From contig QWDQ01000055.1 of assembly GCA_003868215.1 (NCBI GenBank), positions 1 through 64,000 of the forward strand: a stretch of 64,000 bases of DNA. Direction: 5' to 3'. Under the pieces are notes generated by a model. It did not search any database. It saw nothing but the letters and a program-made list of their open reading frames with translations, and was not told the origin of the DNA. Made by a program: the position numbers and the translations under genes. Positions 23,076 through 34,750 of this stretch are shown here, one piece after another; the first letter of the stretch is position 1; each line of letters starts with the position of its first letter. Source of the DNA: Pseudophaeomoniella oleicola (lineage: Eukaryota > Ascomycota > Eurotiomycetes > Phaeomoniellales > Phaeomoniellaceae).

Positions 23076-26000
23076 CCTGAGGACAAGGCCTCTGATGGGT
23101 GACTAGGATAGCAGGACCGAGGATTGACTGTCTTGTCGATGATATGCGCGATACAGGTAGGTCATCAACAGACGTTGACATGCGCACCCAGGTACGCCAA
23201 CAGTCTGGATAGGGTCGGAAGATCGTTCGTCTGAACGCGCGGTCGAGTGTCTGCTTTGGATCGGAGGATCTTCGAAGTCATGAAAGATGGGCGGCGGGAC
23301 CCGGACTTTGGTTTACCTTTTGTTTGATCGCCAAGTTCCTAGATACATAACGTAGTAGTAATTAATCACACAAGGCCATGATAAGATAGCATGCGGTGGT
23401 AGACGCAATAGCGCAATAGTGATCCTTCAAGATCCCAGAAATGGTCGAGGTATCTTTTTCACACTTGGAGATGGAGATCAATTAGGAGACCCGAAATTAT
23501 CATGGTCTGCACTCAGAATCTCTTCCTCTTCCCTTTCCCCTTTTCTCCAGGCGATAGAGATAGGGACTGGATTGTGACAGGGGGAACGGGGTGGATTCAG
23601 TCAACGGGAAAGGGGATAGTCTAGGCCAACATTGGGATAGGATTGGTTAGGACAACGATGAAGCAGTGACTAGAAGAGGATCGAGTGGTTTTTGTCACCA
23701 GTGGTAGTAAGGTAGGTATTAGTGGTTAAGAGGGTGTTGTGTTGTGGTGGTAACACCCTAACAGTACAGTACGTAAGTAGTAACGTAGTAATATGCGCCA
23801 GGCAGGGATTCAAGAGACGTTCGGGTGCCTGGATTTCACCGGGGGTCTGGTTAAGAACCTTAGGGGTTATAATGGAACCAGTGAGAAGCTTAGAAAGATC
23901 GGGTGAGATGCTGAGTTGAGTAAAGTTAAGGGGGGTTTTCCGTCAAGCGACCTGGAAAGTTTACCCCTAATGTTACTACTACGTAGTACGTAGTACTTAC
24001 CGTTAAGCTATTCTAGGCGACCGGTTGATAATTACAAGAGTTTGTTGTTATGGGACCTAATCAAGGTAATTACTCCAAGGGCTTCGCTGAGGAAAATGAT
24101 CAGGAATACGGCAAGATACTATGTGCTTGTACTGTTACTGTCCACTATCACCCTCGCTGTCGTGTTCAACCAGTAACGGCTGTATATATTTATGATGATA
24201 GCGACAATTCTATGGTAATCCCAATCCTCCATTGTGGTTTGGTTTCGTGTGCACCACAAGTTTGAGATGTTGTGATTGATGATCTTAGCTTCGTCGGGTA
24301 CAGTGTAACAGTCGTGATAAGGCTGGTGTGCTTGCTACCGCCTCATTCAGGAAATCGACATCGCTCCAAGAAAAACAAGTCAGGCCAGTCTCGGTCAAGC
24401 GAGAAGCATAGTACATAGTACTACGTAGTAGGATTGCAACTGAGCCATCTTATCAGAATCTTTTCCCAAATGGCTTGTGTCAGCAATTCAAATACCGCTG
24501 ATCAGGGGGATTGACTCCATCAACAGACTCCTCTTTGCCTAGGCACGATTGGAAAAGAATCGAATCGGCGAGAATGGCTAACCTACAGAACTATGGTATG
24601 TTCAACGTCTACTATGGTACAACTATTGCGATCGTAGTTCGTTAGTAGACGTTTCGATCCGTCGCAATCATGGTCCGAGTTATACGTAGTACGATGTACC
24701 ATGTGGCCGTTGGTTCCTTGAAGCCGAAGAATGTGATCCACTACAGTAGACTGAACAGTGCTACAGTAGTTGTCCTACTCGCCTATCGACGACGCTTGAA
24801 GTGCAACTTGATCGTTCAAAAGGATAGTCCAGCTGATCGGATCCAGACAGAGCGGATTCCGAAAGCATGCAGAGAACACTAATGTGAGAGCAATCACCAC
24901 CGTTCGATATCATCACATGAGATCAACCGCTATCCGTCTTTGTCGAGGCTGCGTCGTTCGTGAACCCAATCCTCCCTCACTGCAACGCCAGCGTTTGAGT
25001 CTCTTCGCCGGCCGCAAGCCAACTCTGATGATCCCAAGTCATAATTAGAATAGACAGGTCACTTATATCTATTCAACAACATCTAGACAAGGTCAGTCTG
25101 GTAATAGGTTCAAGCATTTCTTATGGTAACTTGATTTCATCGGCATATCGTGGGATCCTGGATGTATATGCCGAGGTCATCTCCGCACTCGTTTTCGTAT
25201 CCGCCTCATTCCGTTCCATCTACTAAGTTAATATCACCAGCTCAATTCTTTCGTTCCCCGCTACTCGTCACTTAGTATGCATACAATATATGTTTTATGT
25301 TTCACACCTGTGCATTATGACTATCACTAATGTAATTGTTGATGTTGTTCAAGAATGGGTGACTGTCTGTGCTTGTACAACATATATTCCAGCCGACAAA
25401 CACCGAGGTAAATATTATCCCTCGATTACCGCGAAGCTACGATTGCATGGAATTCCATACAGAGAAAACATCACGTAGCTCTGCACTGGTCAAATCATCG
25501 AAGGGTTCCTGCGGTTTCATTGGCTTCCGATCGGCGTTGTCTACTGGAATACTGGAAACCTCCTGTACTGTACCCTCCGTCAACCGAGTTCTGCACACAA
25601 GGAATGCATGTCGTGGTGACAATAGCAAAAACTGTCATGTATTCAACATGCGCAAGGCAATGGCCGAATTTGGTGAGTCATTGCCTCTCTCCCTGGTATA
25701 TAAGGCTGCTACTTCTCGCCCTGCTTTCTCTCTGTCATCTGCTTCTCATACATGCTCTCATCACTCGGATCTTCCTACCGACCGCTTTCATAATGTCCAT
25801 GTGTGTTCCAAACCAAGTCTTGATTAGATGTCTGAAATGCTTTTGTTCTTGAAATCTTCTGGTGCTTTGTCTTTATCTCCTGTGTCCTTGTTGAAGTAAT
25901 CCACTCGAGTAACAAGGGAGATTGCCTGAGCCACGGAGCTGGGAAGAGCTCCCAAGCACATTGGTTATGCAAGGCGATCTGAGACGGAGCCTGGCACTGC

Positions 26001-27659
26001 TCACATTTCGGACTTCGTTGTCCCTGGAAGACTGGGATTCGGTTGTTTAGCATTCAGTTCCAGACTATCGACAAGAGCGGAAGCACCGAAGATACTATCC
26101 GCATATAAAGCAAATCTGGCCAAGCGTCTTGGAAAATGAATGTCCCGAAGGAGTGGCGCAGATCAACGGCATCTTATACAACAGACATGACACGCACTTG
26201 AAGGTCAAACTGATCTTCATTCGTGGTCTACTATCTGAGGTTTCCCTGATTTTACACTCTCAAAGCAGCTTACCTGTCGTAGAGAGAACCGTCTCCCCAA
26301 TCGAAGCAAAGTTGGGAAACTTTTCGATACGAAGTCGAGAACCACGCTGTGATGCCAATGGGGATCTCGTCGATAAACAGAAGATGACAACCTACATCTC
26401 TAAACTGCCGCTTGCTCAAGAATGATCTGATCGAAGGAAAGGGCCGTGTTCATTCAACTCTTCACGATTCTCTCGCGTCGACATGCACATACATTGACTC
26501 ATTGGAAACGAACCAGTCAAACACGCATACCGGAGGTCTCATACATGCTTTCACGAGACTTCTCCGAGTATATGTTTTGATCACCTCTTACAGGACTTAT
26601 CCCAGACGGATATGCCTTGGTCAGACGGTATGCAAACCAATCATTGCAACGAAAAGAAAGAGAATCTGGTCTCATACACAACAAGGGCACAGATATCCTT
26701 CTACGTCAACATTTCAGGATCAGAGAAGAGAGCATCGATCTTGTTGACCGGCAAATGTTCAATGGCACCACGCCTCTGCCGCTTCTGTTACTAACGGCGA
26801 CTTGGTATACTGCCAAGTCCATGCCTCGTCCTTTTCCAGCGCTGCCCGAGTCCAAAAGCGTATCCGGCTCATTCCGACGGCAAATATCGCATGGCTGTTC
26901 TTCTATAATGCACATTCCAGAGGAATCAGTTTAGCACTAGAAAAATTTGCCATAACAGATCAGACACCTCGTCAGCATCAGACAATTGATATGGCGAGCG
27001 TCGAAACCTCTGAAGGTTAGCCAAATGGCCACAAGTCGAGCCAGGATTGGTCATTTTCGAACCTCTACGTACAGTCCGCTGCTTTGATATCTACGAGAGA
27101 ACATTTCAATTCGAAGGTCCGAGCTATGCTTCGGATCTCAACTCTCAACAGAAAGGCAACGCATGGGTTCGTACTAATGTCAAGGACGTTCCTGGAAAGA
27201 CACACTTTGTCAAAGAATCCCAGCAAGAGTTTGTCTAAGGCAATGGTTTATGAAGATGACCTATATCATGTGGTCATGTACATTACATATCTTTGTGTAT
27301 GCAGGCTAAAGCATATAGCTATGGGTTAGATATCACTGGGGACACATGTTGACGGCTGTTATCACCTACGAAGGTAATCCCTTTGATTATCTCAAACCGT
27401 GATTTTCGATATAGAAACTTCCCAACTCTGGCAATAAACCCGATCTCTCGGAAATTCCGTGTGGTCTTGACGAAGGAGTTGATCTGCTTCCCTGTGGTTG
27501 TGAATGGCGATTGGCTTTGATGGATCTTGTTCTCTTGCAGGTTAAAGTCGTGACTGGTCGAGCATCGAAGATATGATCACGGTTTTTTCGAGATCTTATG
27601 ATAGAATAGCTGATGATATGATAGGAAAACAAGGGTCAGAAGAAAATCAGTCCTCCTCA
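23076..27659. other. Gene-poor island, left part
   Basis: No intact gene found. Short open frames (for example 25369-25827, 26129-26425 and 26617-26934, all +) lack recognisable domains, convincing splice partners or a clear common frame. The part nearest the kinesin gene (23.3-24.0 kb) contains several TACGTA/GTAGTA microrepeats, including a double palindrome at 23978-23992, and further copies at 24422 and 24683. Base composition is near that of the rest of the window, so heavy AT-shift by repeat-induced point mutation is not obvious by eye. Confidence 0.4.
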
Positions 27660-28410
27660 AAGTGGTGGTATGCATCATCAAGGCTATATCGCGTTTTTTG
27701 AGGCAATTGCGGATGATAGCAAATTCAACTTCGAGAGTGCTCAGCCTGGCTTCGGAATCGGTAAAGCGAATATATCAAAAAACTTATGCTCTTTCTCACA
27801 AACTCCGTTTCATGCGGACCCGCACTCAGTCAAGTGCGTTTTCACCAACATCAACGGGCAGTATCTCCCCCCTCGAAATCATGTTTTTGGCAAACCCCTC
27901 AGCAGATTATACGCACTGCCTGTCATCTTGCTCTCACGCCAGCCTACCAAAACCAAAACTATGGACAGGTTTACCAGAATGTCACTTGCTACAATTGTGG
28001 TGAGCAAGGTTACATCTCTACAAATTGTTCCAAGCCACGTCGCGCTACAGGCTCACGTCAGGCTCCAGCTGCTCAAGCAAGCGGATCCTCTGGCCCACGT
28101 AACCAGACCATCACTATGAACCAACTAAGAGAGTTATAGCAAAACATGAATGCAGGGTCTGACCAGAAACCAGCAAGCTGTGGACAAGTGATGTCACCAA
28201 AGATGGAATCATTCATTCCACCATCACTTTTTGACCAAAACCGCTTTGCCAAGGTGGCAGCGACTCGGTCACAGACTAGGGCAGGCACTGCGCCAAAACC
28301 TACTGTCCCACGCCCACAAGTGTCAAGGGTGGACGACAGCATATGTGGTTTCTTTATATCTTCATTGTTTTCTCCTACATTGCTGAATGGATCGCCAAAG
28401 TACTGATCTA
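27660..28410 (+). mobile_element. LTR-retroelement gag-like fossil
   Basis: A decayed fragment reading on the plus strand. It carries a zinc-knuckle-like segment (about 27985-28035, beginning TCYNCGEQG) followed by a Pro/Ser/Lys-rich stretch and a second piece rich in Pro/Thr to about 28340. This resembles the nucleocapsid end of a fungal Gag protein, with Ty3/Gypsy-type being the most likely family. It is clearly broken, with several interruptions. I recognised no reverse transcriptase, integrase or flanking LTR pair, so only a small part of an element remains, and it is probably old. Confidence 0.45.
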
Positions 28411-28890
28411 CATGCTATTTGCATGGGGTTGATAGTACAAATGCGAAGCCCGAAGCTTAAGCTCCTTCGGCATCTCCCTCTGCGACGAGGGCCACAAACC
28501 CGAGGGGTCACTCTTTATGTGTCCATCGTGAATACTGCGAGACAGATCATGGACTTGTGCCCCGACGTCTACACCAGAACGCAAATGCAGGAGGGCCACA
28601 TGGTGCATAGTAGATTCAGGAGTCTGCTTGAGGACGCTGCCAACATTCAGGTGTCTGATCAAGGTGTGGACAAGGATGCGAGAAGAGAAGAACCGGAGGA
28701 AGCGGGCAAGACTTTGGCCAAGATGAAACCTAGTTGCAACGGTCCACAGGGCATGACGGTAGAGCCCTTTCGAGAGCATCTCAAAGTGCACAGACACACA
28801 ACTCTGGATACAGCTTATCGGGAGCTATGAGGCAAGCTCTGCTGATGATTCACCATTCGATCCATCCAATAAAGCCTCAAGAGTCATGTC

Positions 28891-29091
28891 AGGAATGTCA
28901 TCATTGCTGAGTGCAACGACCCGGAGAGCGAGGCAGATGTGCTGATCTGTGGCCACAAGACCACGGGTGTGGGAGCGAATATCCAACCAAAGTCGGGCAT
29001 GGTGCAGCTGTAGAAACCGGCTGGAAGCGAGGAGATGGCGGGCCAAATAATCTCGAGGAGGCGCTCTGGGTCAACAGATTGGCAAAGTCAA
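28891..29091 (+). pseudogene. SNF2-family helicase C-terminal fragment
   Basis: One frame reads NDPESEADVLICGHKTTGVG then AN-IQ, a Val-Gln-Leu strand, PAGSEEMAGQ and an Arg-rich stretch. This order follows motifs V and VI of SNF2/Swi2 helicase C-domains (F-NDP, VL(I/V), K-T-GVG-N, EPA, QA/Q-GR, GQ). An in-frame stop at 29011-29013 lies within it and no ATPase N-lobe (DEGH-type) was recognised upstream, so it looks like a pseudogene fragment rather than an active gene. Upstream (about 28440-28830) and downstream (about 29177-29450) open frames may belong to the same dead gene. The match was made by eye. Confidence 0.5.
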
Positions 29092-29176
29092 TAAGCAAGC
29101 GTAAGTCGTACGCACAACAACCCCCACGTCTGTCACACTAGATGCCGGAATGGACGGTTGAGGAAATCACAAGGAG

Positions 29177-29450
29177 ATGGATCCATTGGAGTCTCATCCG
29201 CACCTCGGCGTGTGGCGAAGGAAGACTCGAGCCGGGCAACGATCAATTGTCTTCAAGGACAATGTGTTGGACGAGATCATAATCGAGATCAGTTTCGTGA
29301 AAACAAATACAGATTCCGCAGATTGGAGTGACGTGTCTTACGACTTGCGCGAGACATTGCATCTTGTTCCGGTCAATGCTGACCCGAAAGCAAACGTTCC
29401 GGGTGATGGCCAAGCCGCTGTTGATGCCCAAGAGGGTGACGGAGACGTTT
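29177..29450 (+). pseudogene. Possible remnant exon downstream of the helicase fragment
   Basis: An open frame with protein-like composition (acidic, Trp/Asp/Val-rich, for example ADWSDVSYDLRETLHLV) that passes into a CT-rich low-complexity stretch after about 29460. I do not recognise the family. Its closeness to the helicase fragment suggests a common origin, but this is inference. Confidence 0.2.
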
Positions 29451-31122
29451 ATGTTTTACAATCGTTACCTCTTTTCCTCTCCCCCTTCTCCGTGTCCCCC
29501 TTTATCCTCTCTCTTTTTGACTTTCTCCTTCGTTTTTATTCCCCCCTCTCTATCCTCTCTCTGTCCTCGCCGCTCGCTTCAGGCCCATTCTTCTGCGTGA
29601 CAGCCGTCGTCTCACTGGCCATCCACTCCACTTCACTCAAACTGCAACTCCAGTATGTCAGTGGATCAAGCGCTCGCGCGCGGGCGTCCCTAAATCCACA
29701 ATGTGAACTACCGCACTACGGACGATCCTCTGTACAGCAAGTACAGTGAGAGCGGGGACAACATTACTTCATGCTTTATTGATATCCTTGCTTTCGCTGC
29801 CTCATCAACCCCAATGCCGGATGACCAGGACCTGGAAGATAGAGCAAGTCAAGAGGTTTTAAAAGAATGGAGGACGGGCTCGGTCAAGACTACATCGCTC
29901 AGATCTCGAAACTCGCGGGGCTGCAAGAACTTCGATTTCACGCCAGATGCGTAGGTAACAATCTCTCAAACGAGACTGCCTCATCTGCCTCTCAGCCTTA
30001 TCCGATCTCCCAGCACTCTTGTTCAAGAATCACGTCGTGATCAATTCTTCATTTTCCAACGACCGCACAGCCTACGAGGCTGCCAGCCCCTATCGAAGAA
30101 GAACTCCCAATGTCAAATAACACAACAAGAACTCGAACCACAAACCACCAGCGAGGCCTGGGACGGCATTGACAGACGTCAGGGAGAAGACGTCAGAATC
30201 TTGGAGTGATCATGAGTGTGACGATTTGGCTCCAGAATCAGATCCTGTCAAACAAGCAGTTAAAAAAACCATCAACGCCGTCACCAAGCATATCATAAAG
30301 CGACTGTAATCTGGAACGTTCTATTGACGGATGTTTATACATATAAACAACTTACCGCAAGAAAGTTGAATCTAGCAAGTGGTCACTTGAGCGATATAAT
30401 TCTGAACGGCAACAGCAATCAACAATATAATGATCAGGCAGTCATTATGCGAAACAGAAACATGGAACAACATGCAAAGAATGTTCATAAGAAAGCCACA
30501 CATAATCAATCATTTAATCACCACCAAGAGAACCGTGGCCGAGAGACTGACATGCAAGAGATGCGGAATAAATACATCATCAGTATCCGGGGTCGGAATG
30601 ACGCCTGGGGATTCCCACCATACTCGAATACTACACGGTTGAAATTCAAACAGATCGGAAACGAGCTCCGAATTGGCACCTAAGCTGCGGCTTCCCTATT
30701 GGGAACCAAAAGTTGAACATGAATTCGCTGTCACAGTTTCAGAGCATCTTAGGAAATCATACCACTCTCTAGGATACCAATTTGGCCATTTCATTACCCA
30801 ATGAGTGGTACCGGATGACCACAGAGCTCAAATGCAAATCCTGAGAAGCGTGGTCGGCGTTAAATGGATGTGCGAAGAGGCATCTTGACAATAAGCCATG
30901 CTGACGATATGTACCCTTCACAACGTCGACGATCATCTCGGCGATTCCGATAAGTTCATCAATTGCGACTCCATTTGGGTCTGGAACTGGCCAACATGGC
31001 ACCGACTGCTCGTCCTCTCCTCATGGGCGCTTAGCTATTCTTGGCCATCAGGGTTATCAGATGAAAGAGAGGAGATATTCTTACAAAAATCGAAGACTCT
31101 TTTCGATTTGTACAGCTGAAAA

Positions 31123-31813
31123 ATGCCTGCAAAGAATCAATCACTGCCTCAAAAAGGCCAATCTCTTCTTCCTGTCGATGGGCCTCCGTCTCCTTCTTCA
31201 TTTCCTAGTCGTCTTCGCCCCCATGGTCGCAAGGTCTGGAAAGTGGGTAGTGAAGAACACCGAGAGAAGACTAGGTAAAAGAAGGAAGAAGAAGATGAGG
31301 AAGAAGATAACCTTGTAGTTACTCCAATTCTTCATCTCTATGTTGATGTTATGGCTCCTGTCCGCCAGACTGCAGTTGCAATTCCTGTCCATCCTGTTAC
31401 TGCTGTTGCTCCTATGTCTGATGTTACCTCTGTGGCTCCTGTGGCTCCTGTTGATGCTGTTGTTCATGTTACACACTCGTCAACTTTCGACACTTCAGAC
31501 ATACTCATCAACTTCGACGACAATGACAAGCTGGACCGACATACTTTCTGCTGCAGCCGCGGGCACCTCAGCGCTGTGCTTCTGTTTGAAGTGGTGGTGG
31601 GACGCGAGGGCGCTGGAGGCCGCAGCCAGACACGAGGGCTCTGAGAATCAACGCGGTGATAGCGAGGGTGTTGAAGGCCCATATCAGATACCAGAAATCC
31701 TTTCTTTCCTCTCGTCGCTCCGGCTTGCTGCGCATTCCAATTTTCTATCCGGACATCCGCCATTTCCTACACTGCAAGAGTTGAAACAGCTTGACATTCT
31801 CAATTATCGTTGA
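31123..31813 (+). pseudogene. Coding-looking remnant, family not recognised
   Basis: From ATG 31123 one frame runs through a basic Pro/Ser segment and a TAA. After an acidic Lys/Glu stretch it continues as a Val/Ala/Pro repeat (VAPVAPVDAVVHV) to FDTSDILINFDDNDKLDRH. The overlapping second frame then stays open to 31813 with WTDILSAAAAGTSALCF and a Trp-rich segment. A potential 44-nt intron (GTAAAAG ... CTTGTAG) would remove the TAA. It may be a small unrecognised gene, or one decayed by frame loss. Confidence 0.25.
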
Positions 31814-32874
31814 TACCATCATGGGTCAACGCCTGCGCTTTCTCTAGAATATAAGGACAGACAAACAGTGAGCGAGATTGCTCGCTCCCCCGAGACCGAG
31901 TCCGATAATATGGCGGGTCACTGGCATGGCAGTCAACAGAAACAACGGCACGATGACATCTCTCTTCGAAGTTGCTGACGTGATGCGCGAACCCATCTGG
32001 CAACGAGACACGTGATTCGCGCTGAGCCAGTCTAGCGGTGATCAAGTTGCATCAGACAGGATACTTTAGCCGTTGGGTCAATGTTTCAACCTTCTCTTTT
32101 CACGTGTGCCACTTGCTATAACCCTACATACATAGTATCTACGCATGGATTATTCAGTACAGTGGCCTGGAGGGTAGCCGCCTATGTACGGAACTTAGAC
32201 AAAAGCCAACTTCATATTCAGATATGCGCAAACAAATCCTTCATCTCGAGTCAGACACGCTTGTCTTCACATACCCCTATCGTCCCAAGTCGAAGACACC
32301 CCCAAACTGGAAATGCTCCTCGACACATGACACAACAGCATCGGAGAGCGTCATCTTCAAAAGAGCCTGCAGCACACAACGGATGGAATTTGTTTTCTCT
32401 TGATCGTCGATGAAACATGACTCTGACTTTATCAAAGGCACCAAACACCATTATTGCCAAGCCGTCAATCAAGATCCTGGAATCAACGAGCACATCAAGA
32501 CCCTCCTTCCCCTATACAAACTCTGCTCAACTCAAACGACTAAGATATAATCCAACAACGAAGCTGTTCTCTATCACACACGTGGGGGGGTGGGAGCCTT
32601 TTGTGAGATCAGGACGGTTAGTGGTTCATCACATCATATGGATATCCGAATTCTTGCTACTATTAGTCCTTTTCTTTCTCATTTCCTTTTTGAACACCCT
32701 GCAATATACCTAGATCCTATGTCGCGAGATCTACGTTTATACTCAGTAGATGTGGTGGTCACTCCACGAATAAAGGGCAAAGAGAATAGATGGAATAGAA
32801 GGAATTGGTGGTAGGAATGCTATCTACCGACCTAAGGTACCTAGGTAGTCATGACGAGAATGTGTCATTATTTT

Positions 32875-32876
<2 letters not shown>

Positions 32877-32908
<32 letters not shown>
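32877..32908. repeat. (AT)16 microsatellite
   Basis: An uninterrupted alternating AT tract of 16 units lies in intergenic DNA, about 30 bases downstream of a TACCTAGGTA palindrome. Confidence 0.95.
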
Positions 32909-32916
<8 letters not shown>

Positions 32917-33784
32917 ACCTATCTTTACAGTCATACCACATACCTTTCAGATCTTCCGCGGCTTCTATAATCATCCATCGTAACCGGTCTTGATGACGGG
33001 ACTAGAATATGCAAAGGCCCCCAACACACACGTACACACACAAATCGGGATAACATCCGAGTCCAAAGATGTATCTATTATATATATCCCATTTCATTCT
33101 TCACTCTTTCCTTGTCATTCCCACACCTCCAAACCTCATTCATTCATTCCCTCCCCCGCGCCACAGAAGACAAATCTATCTTTCCGTTCAAGTCATGGCG
33201 CCATCCCATCCGACTCACTCATTGAGAGGGATGATTTGGTTTCAGGCCGTCGTGTGTGTAAATGTGCGGACAAGAAAGTCGGTGATCGGATATATCTACC
33301 TTGGACGATAGCGTGACGTGACCAGTCCTTGAGAGAGAGAGGGAGGATGATGCCGTTGCCGTTGCCGTCGCCGTTGCTGTTTGCCAGTCATGTAGAAGAC
33401 GCCCATATCAATTTGGAATCGGCGGCGATGATTTTGGATCGTTGGTTGTGATTTGGATATGCCTTTCCGAGTCGGGGGAGCCCCTTGTAGACTAGCACAA
33501 TCGCTTTGAGTGAGATGCCTACTTGGTAAGATCGCGAATGGGATCCGAAACTGATGTTCTGTGGACTGTCTCTCGTTTAAACCGATAATGCAGACAGATT
33601 CATGAGAGCTGCCAAAGTGCGTTGGGAGCTGACAGACCTGGTCGTTGTCGGTTCTTGGCTTTAAATTCGGTACAGTGTAGAGACAACTCGAGGAGATTTG
33701 CCTCGTAAAATGACTGCGGATCGACTGCAAGATTGATTGCAGGCAGAGTGCAGCTGCTGTACCACTGTTGACGACTTCCACTCT

Positions 33785-34750
33785 TCACGATTTCGCCGTT
33801 GTAAAAATACTGAGAGGCAAAGCGGCCGAGATCCCATAGTTGATATCGACGACTTCCGACATCCTGAGATTAACCGCCACGCTGGCAAGCATGTACGCTT
33901 CTTCCCTCGTCAGACCCTTATTCTTGACCAAATAATCAATGATACCCCTGGCAGCCTTCTTTGTAGCCTCCTTGATGTCCGCGTCAATACCCATGACGGC
34001 GTAGTGTCCAACATCTTGGGCGACATGACCACCAACGGCTGGGGGAGCTGATAGATAATGCGGAGATGTCACCCAATCGTAGCCTTTCCGAACAGTGAAT
34101 CGTAGAGTGGCAGTAAGAGCGGTTTCGATGGCGGTACCACAGACCTCACCGTCGCCTTGAGCGGCATGACCGTCCCCACAACTAAAAAGAGCACCCGGAG
34201 CTTTGACAGGCAGAAAAAGAGTAGAGCCCACAGTCAAATGTCGACAGTCGATATTACCCCCAGTGTCTAACGGAGGAATAGTTGAAAACTCCCCTTCTTC
34301 ACCCGGGGCAACACCCATTTCACCCAGGAATGGTCTCAGTGGTATATCTATACCTGGAGCAAAAGTTGCGACCTTATCTTTGGTCGACTTCGGTGGTAGC
34401 TCCCATATCTTGACGCGGGCTTCAGGAAACTCATCTGCGAGCAAACCGAAGCCCGGCATAAGAGCGGTCCAACCCCAGCCCGACGTGAATGTCAAGTCCA
34501 AAATATCGATCTGCAGAGCATCTCCAGGTTCTGCCTCCTCTATATACACTGGACCGAATACAGGATCCATCTCGTCGGTGCTGGCATTGGCAATGTCTAT
34601 CGACGTGGACTTCTCCGTCACGATACCACCACTCGCATCAGCGCACTCGAATGTGACCTCATCCCCCGAATTGACTCGGAGGACTGGCTCAATCGAACGG
34701 GACCATTTCAGATGTCGTTGATGACGATGGACGTGCAGTGTCGAAGGCAT
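33785..34750 (-). CDS. Acetamidase/formamidase family amidohydrolase
   Basis: Single exon, 321 aa, starting MPSTLHVHRHQRHLKW. The family (FmdA_AmdA) hydrolyses formamide or acetamide to the acid and ammonia in the cytosol, giving a nitrogen source. Signature segments are present: a signature DEMDPVFGPVYIEEAEPGD near residues 63-81, GGNIDCRHL near 168, the hallmark SCGDGHAAQGDGEVCGT near 191-207, and an alpha-helical C-terminus that ends DINYGISAALPLSIF. The length fits the shorter (~310-320 aa) branch of the family rather than the ~400-aa fungal formamidases. No intron is needed. It borders the gene-poor island and has no nitrogen-metabolism neighbour. Substrate choice between formamide and acetamide cannot be read from the sequence. 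Confidence 0.88.
   Translation of the reverse strand: MPSTLHVHRHQRHLKWSRSIEPVLRVNSGDEVTFECADASGGIVTEKSTSIDIANASTDEMDPVFGPVYIEEAEPGDALQIDILDLTFTSGWGWTALMPGFGLLADEFPEARVKIWELPPKSTKDKVATFAPGIDIPLRPFLGEMGVAPGEEGEFSTIPPLDTGGNIDCRHLTVGSTLFLPVKAPGALFSCGDGHAAQGDGEVCGTAIETALTATLRFTVRKGYDWVTSPHYLSAPPAVGGHVAQDVGHYAVMGIDADIKEATKKAARGIIDYLVKNKGLTREEAYMLASVAVNLRMSEVVDINYGISAALPLSIFTTAKS

Larger units (their letters stand above)
29460..33784. other. Gene-poor island, right part
   Basis: No intact gene recognised. It contains a CT-rich stretch at about 29460-29580, a coding-looking remnant at about 31123-31810 (listed separately), an (AT)16 tract at 32877-32908, a TACCTAGGTA palindrome at 32838-32847 and a TTGCCG hexamer run at about 33351-33380. 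An open frame at 32417-32713 (+) starts with an ATG in fair context but has no recognisable domain. Confidence 0.4.

Noticed and set aside
25100-25130. GGTTCAAGC resembling a tRNA B box
   Set aside because: No matching A box or cloverleaf could be folded around it. No tRNA or 5S rRNA gene was found anywhere in the window.
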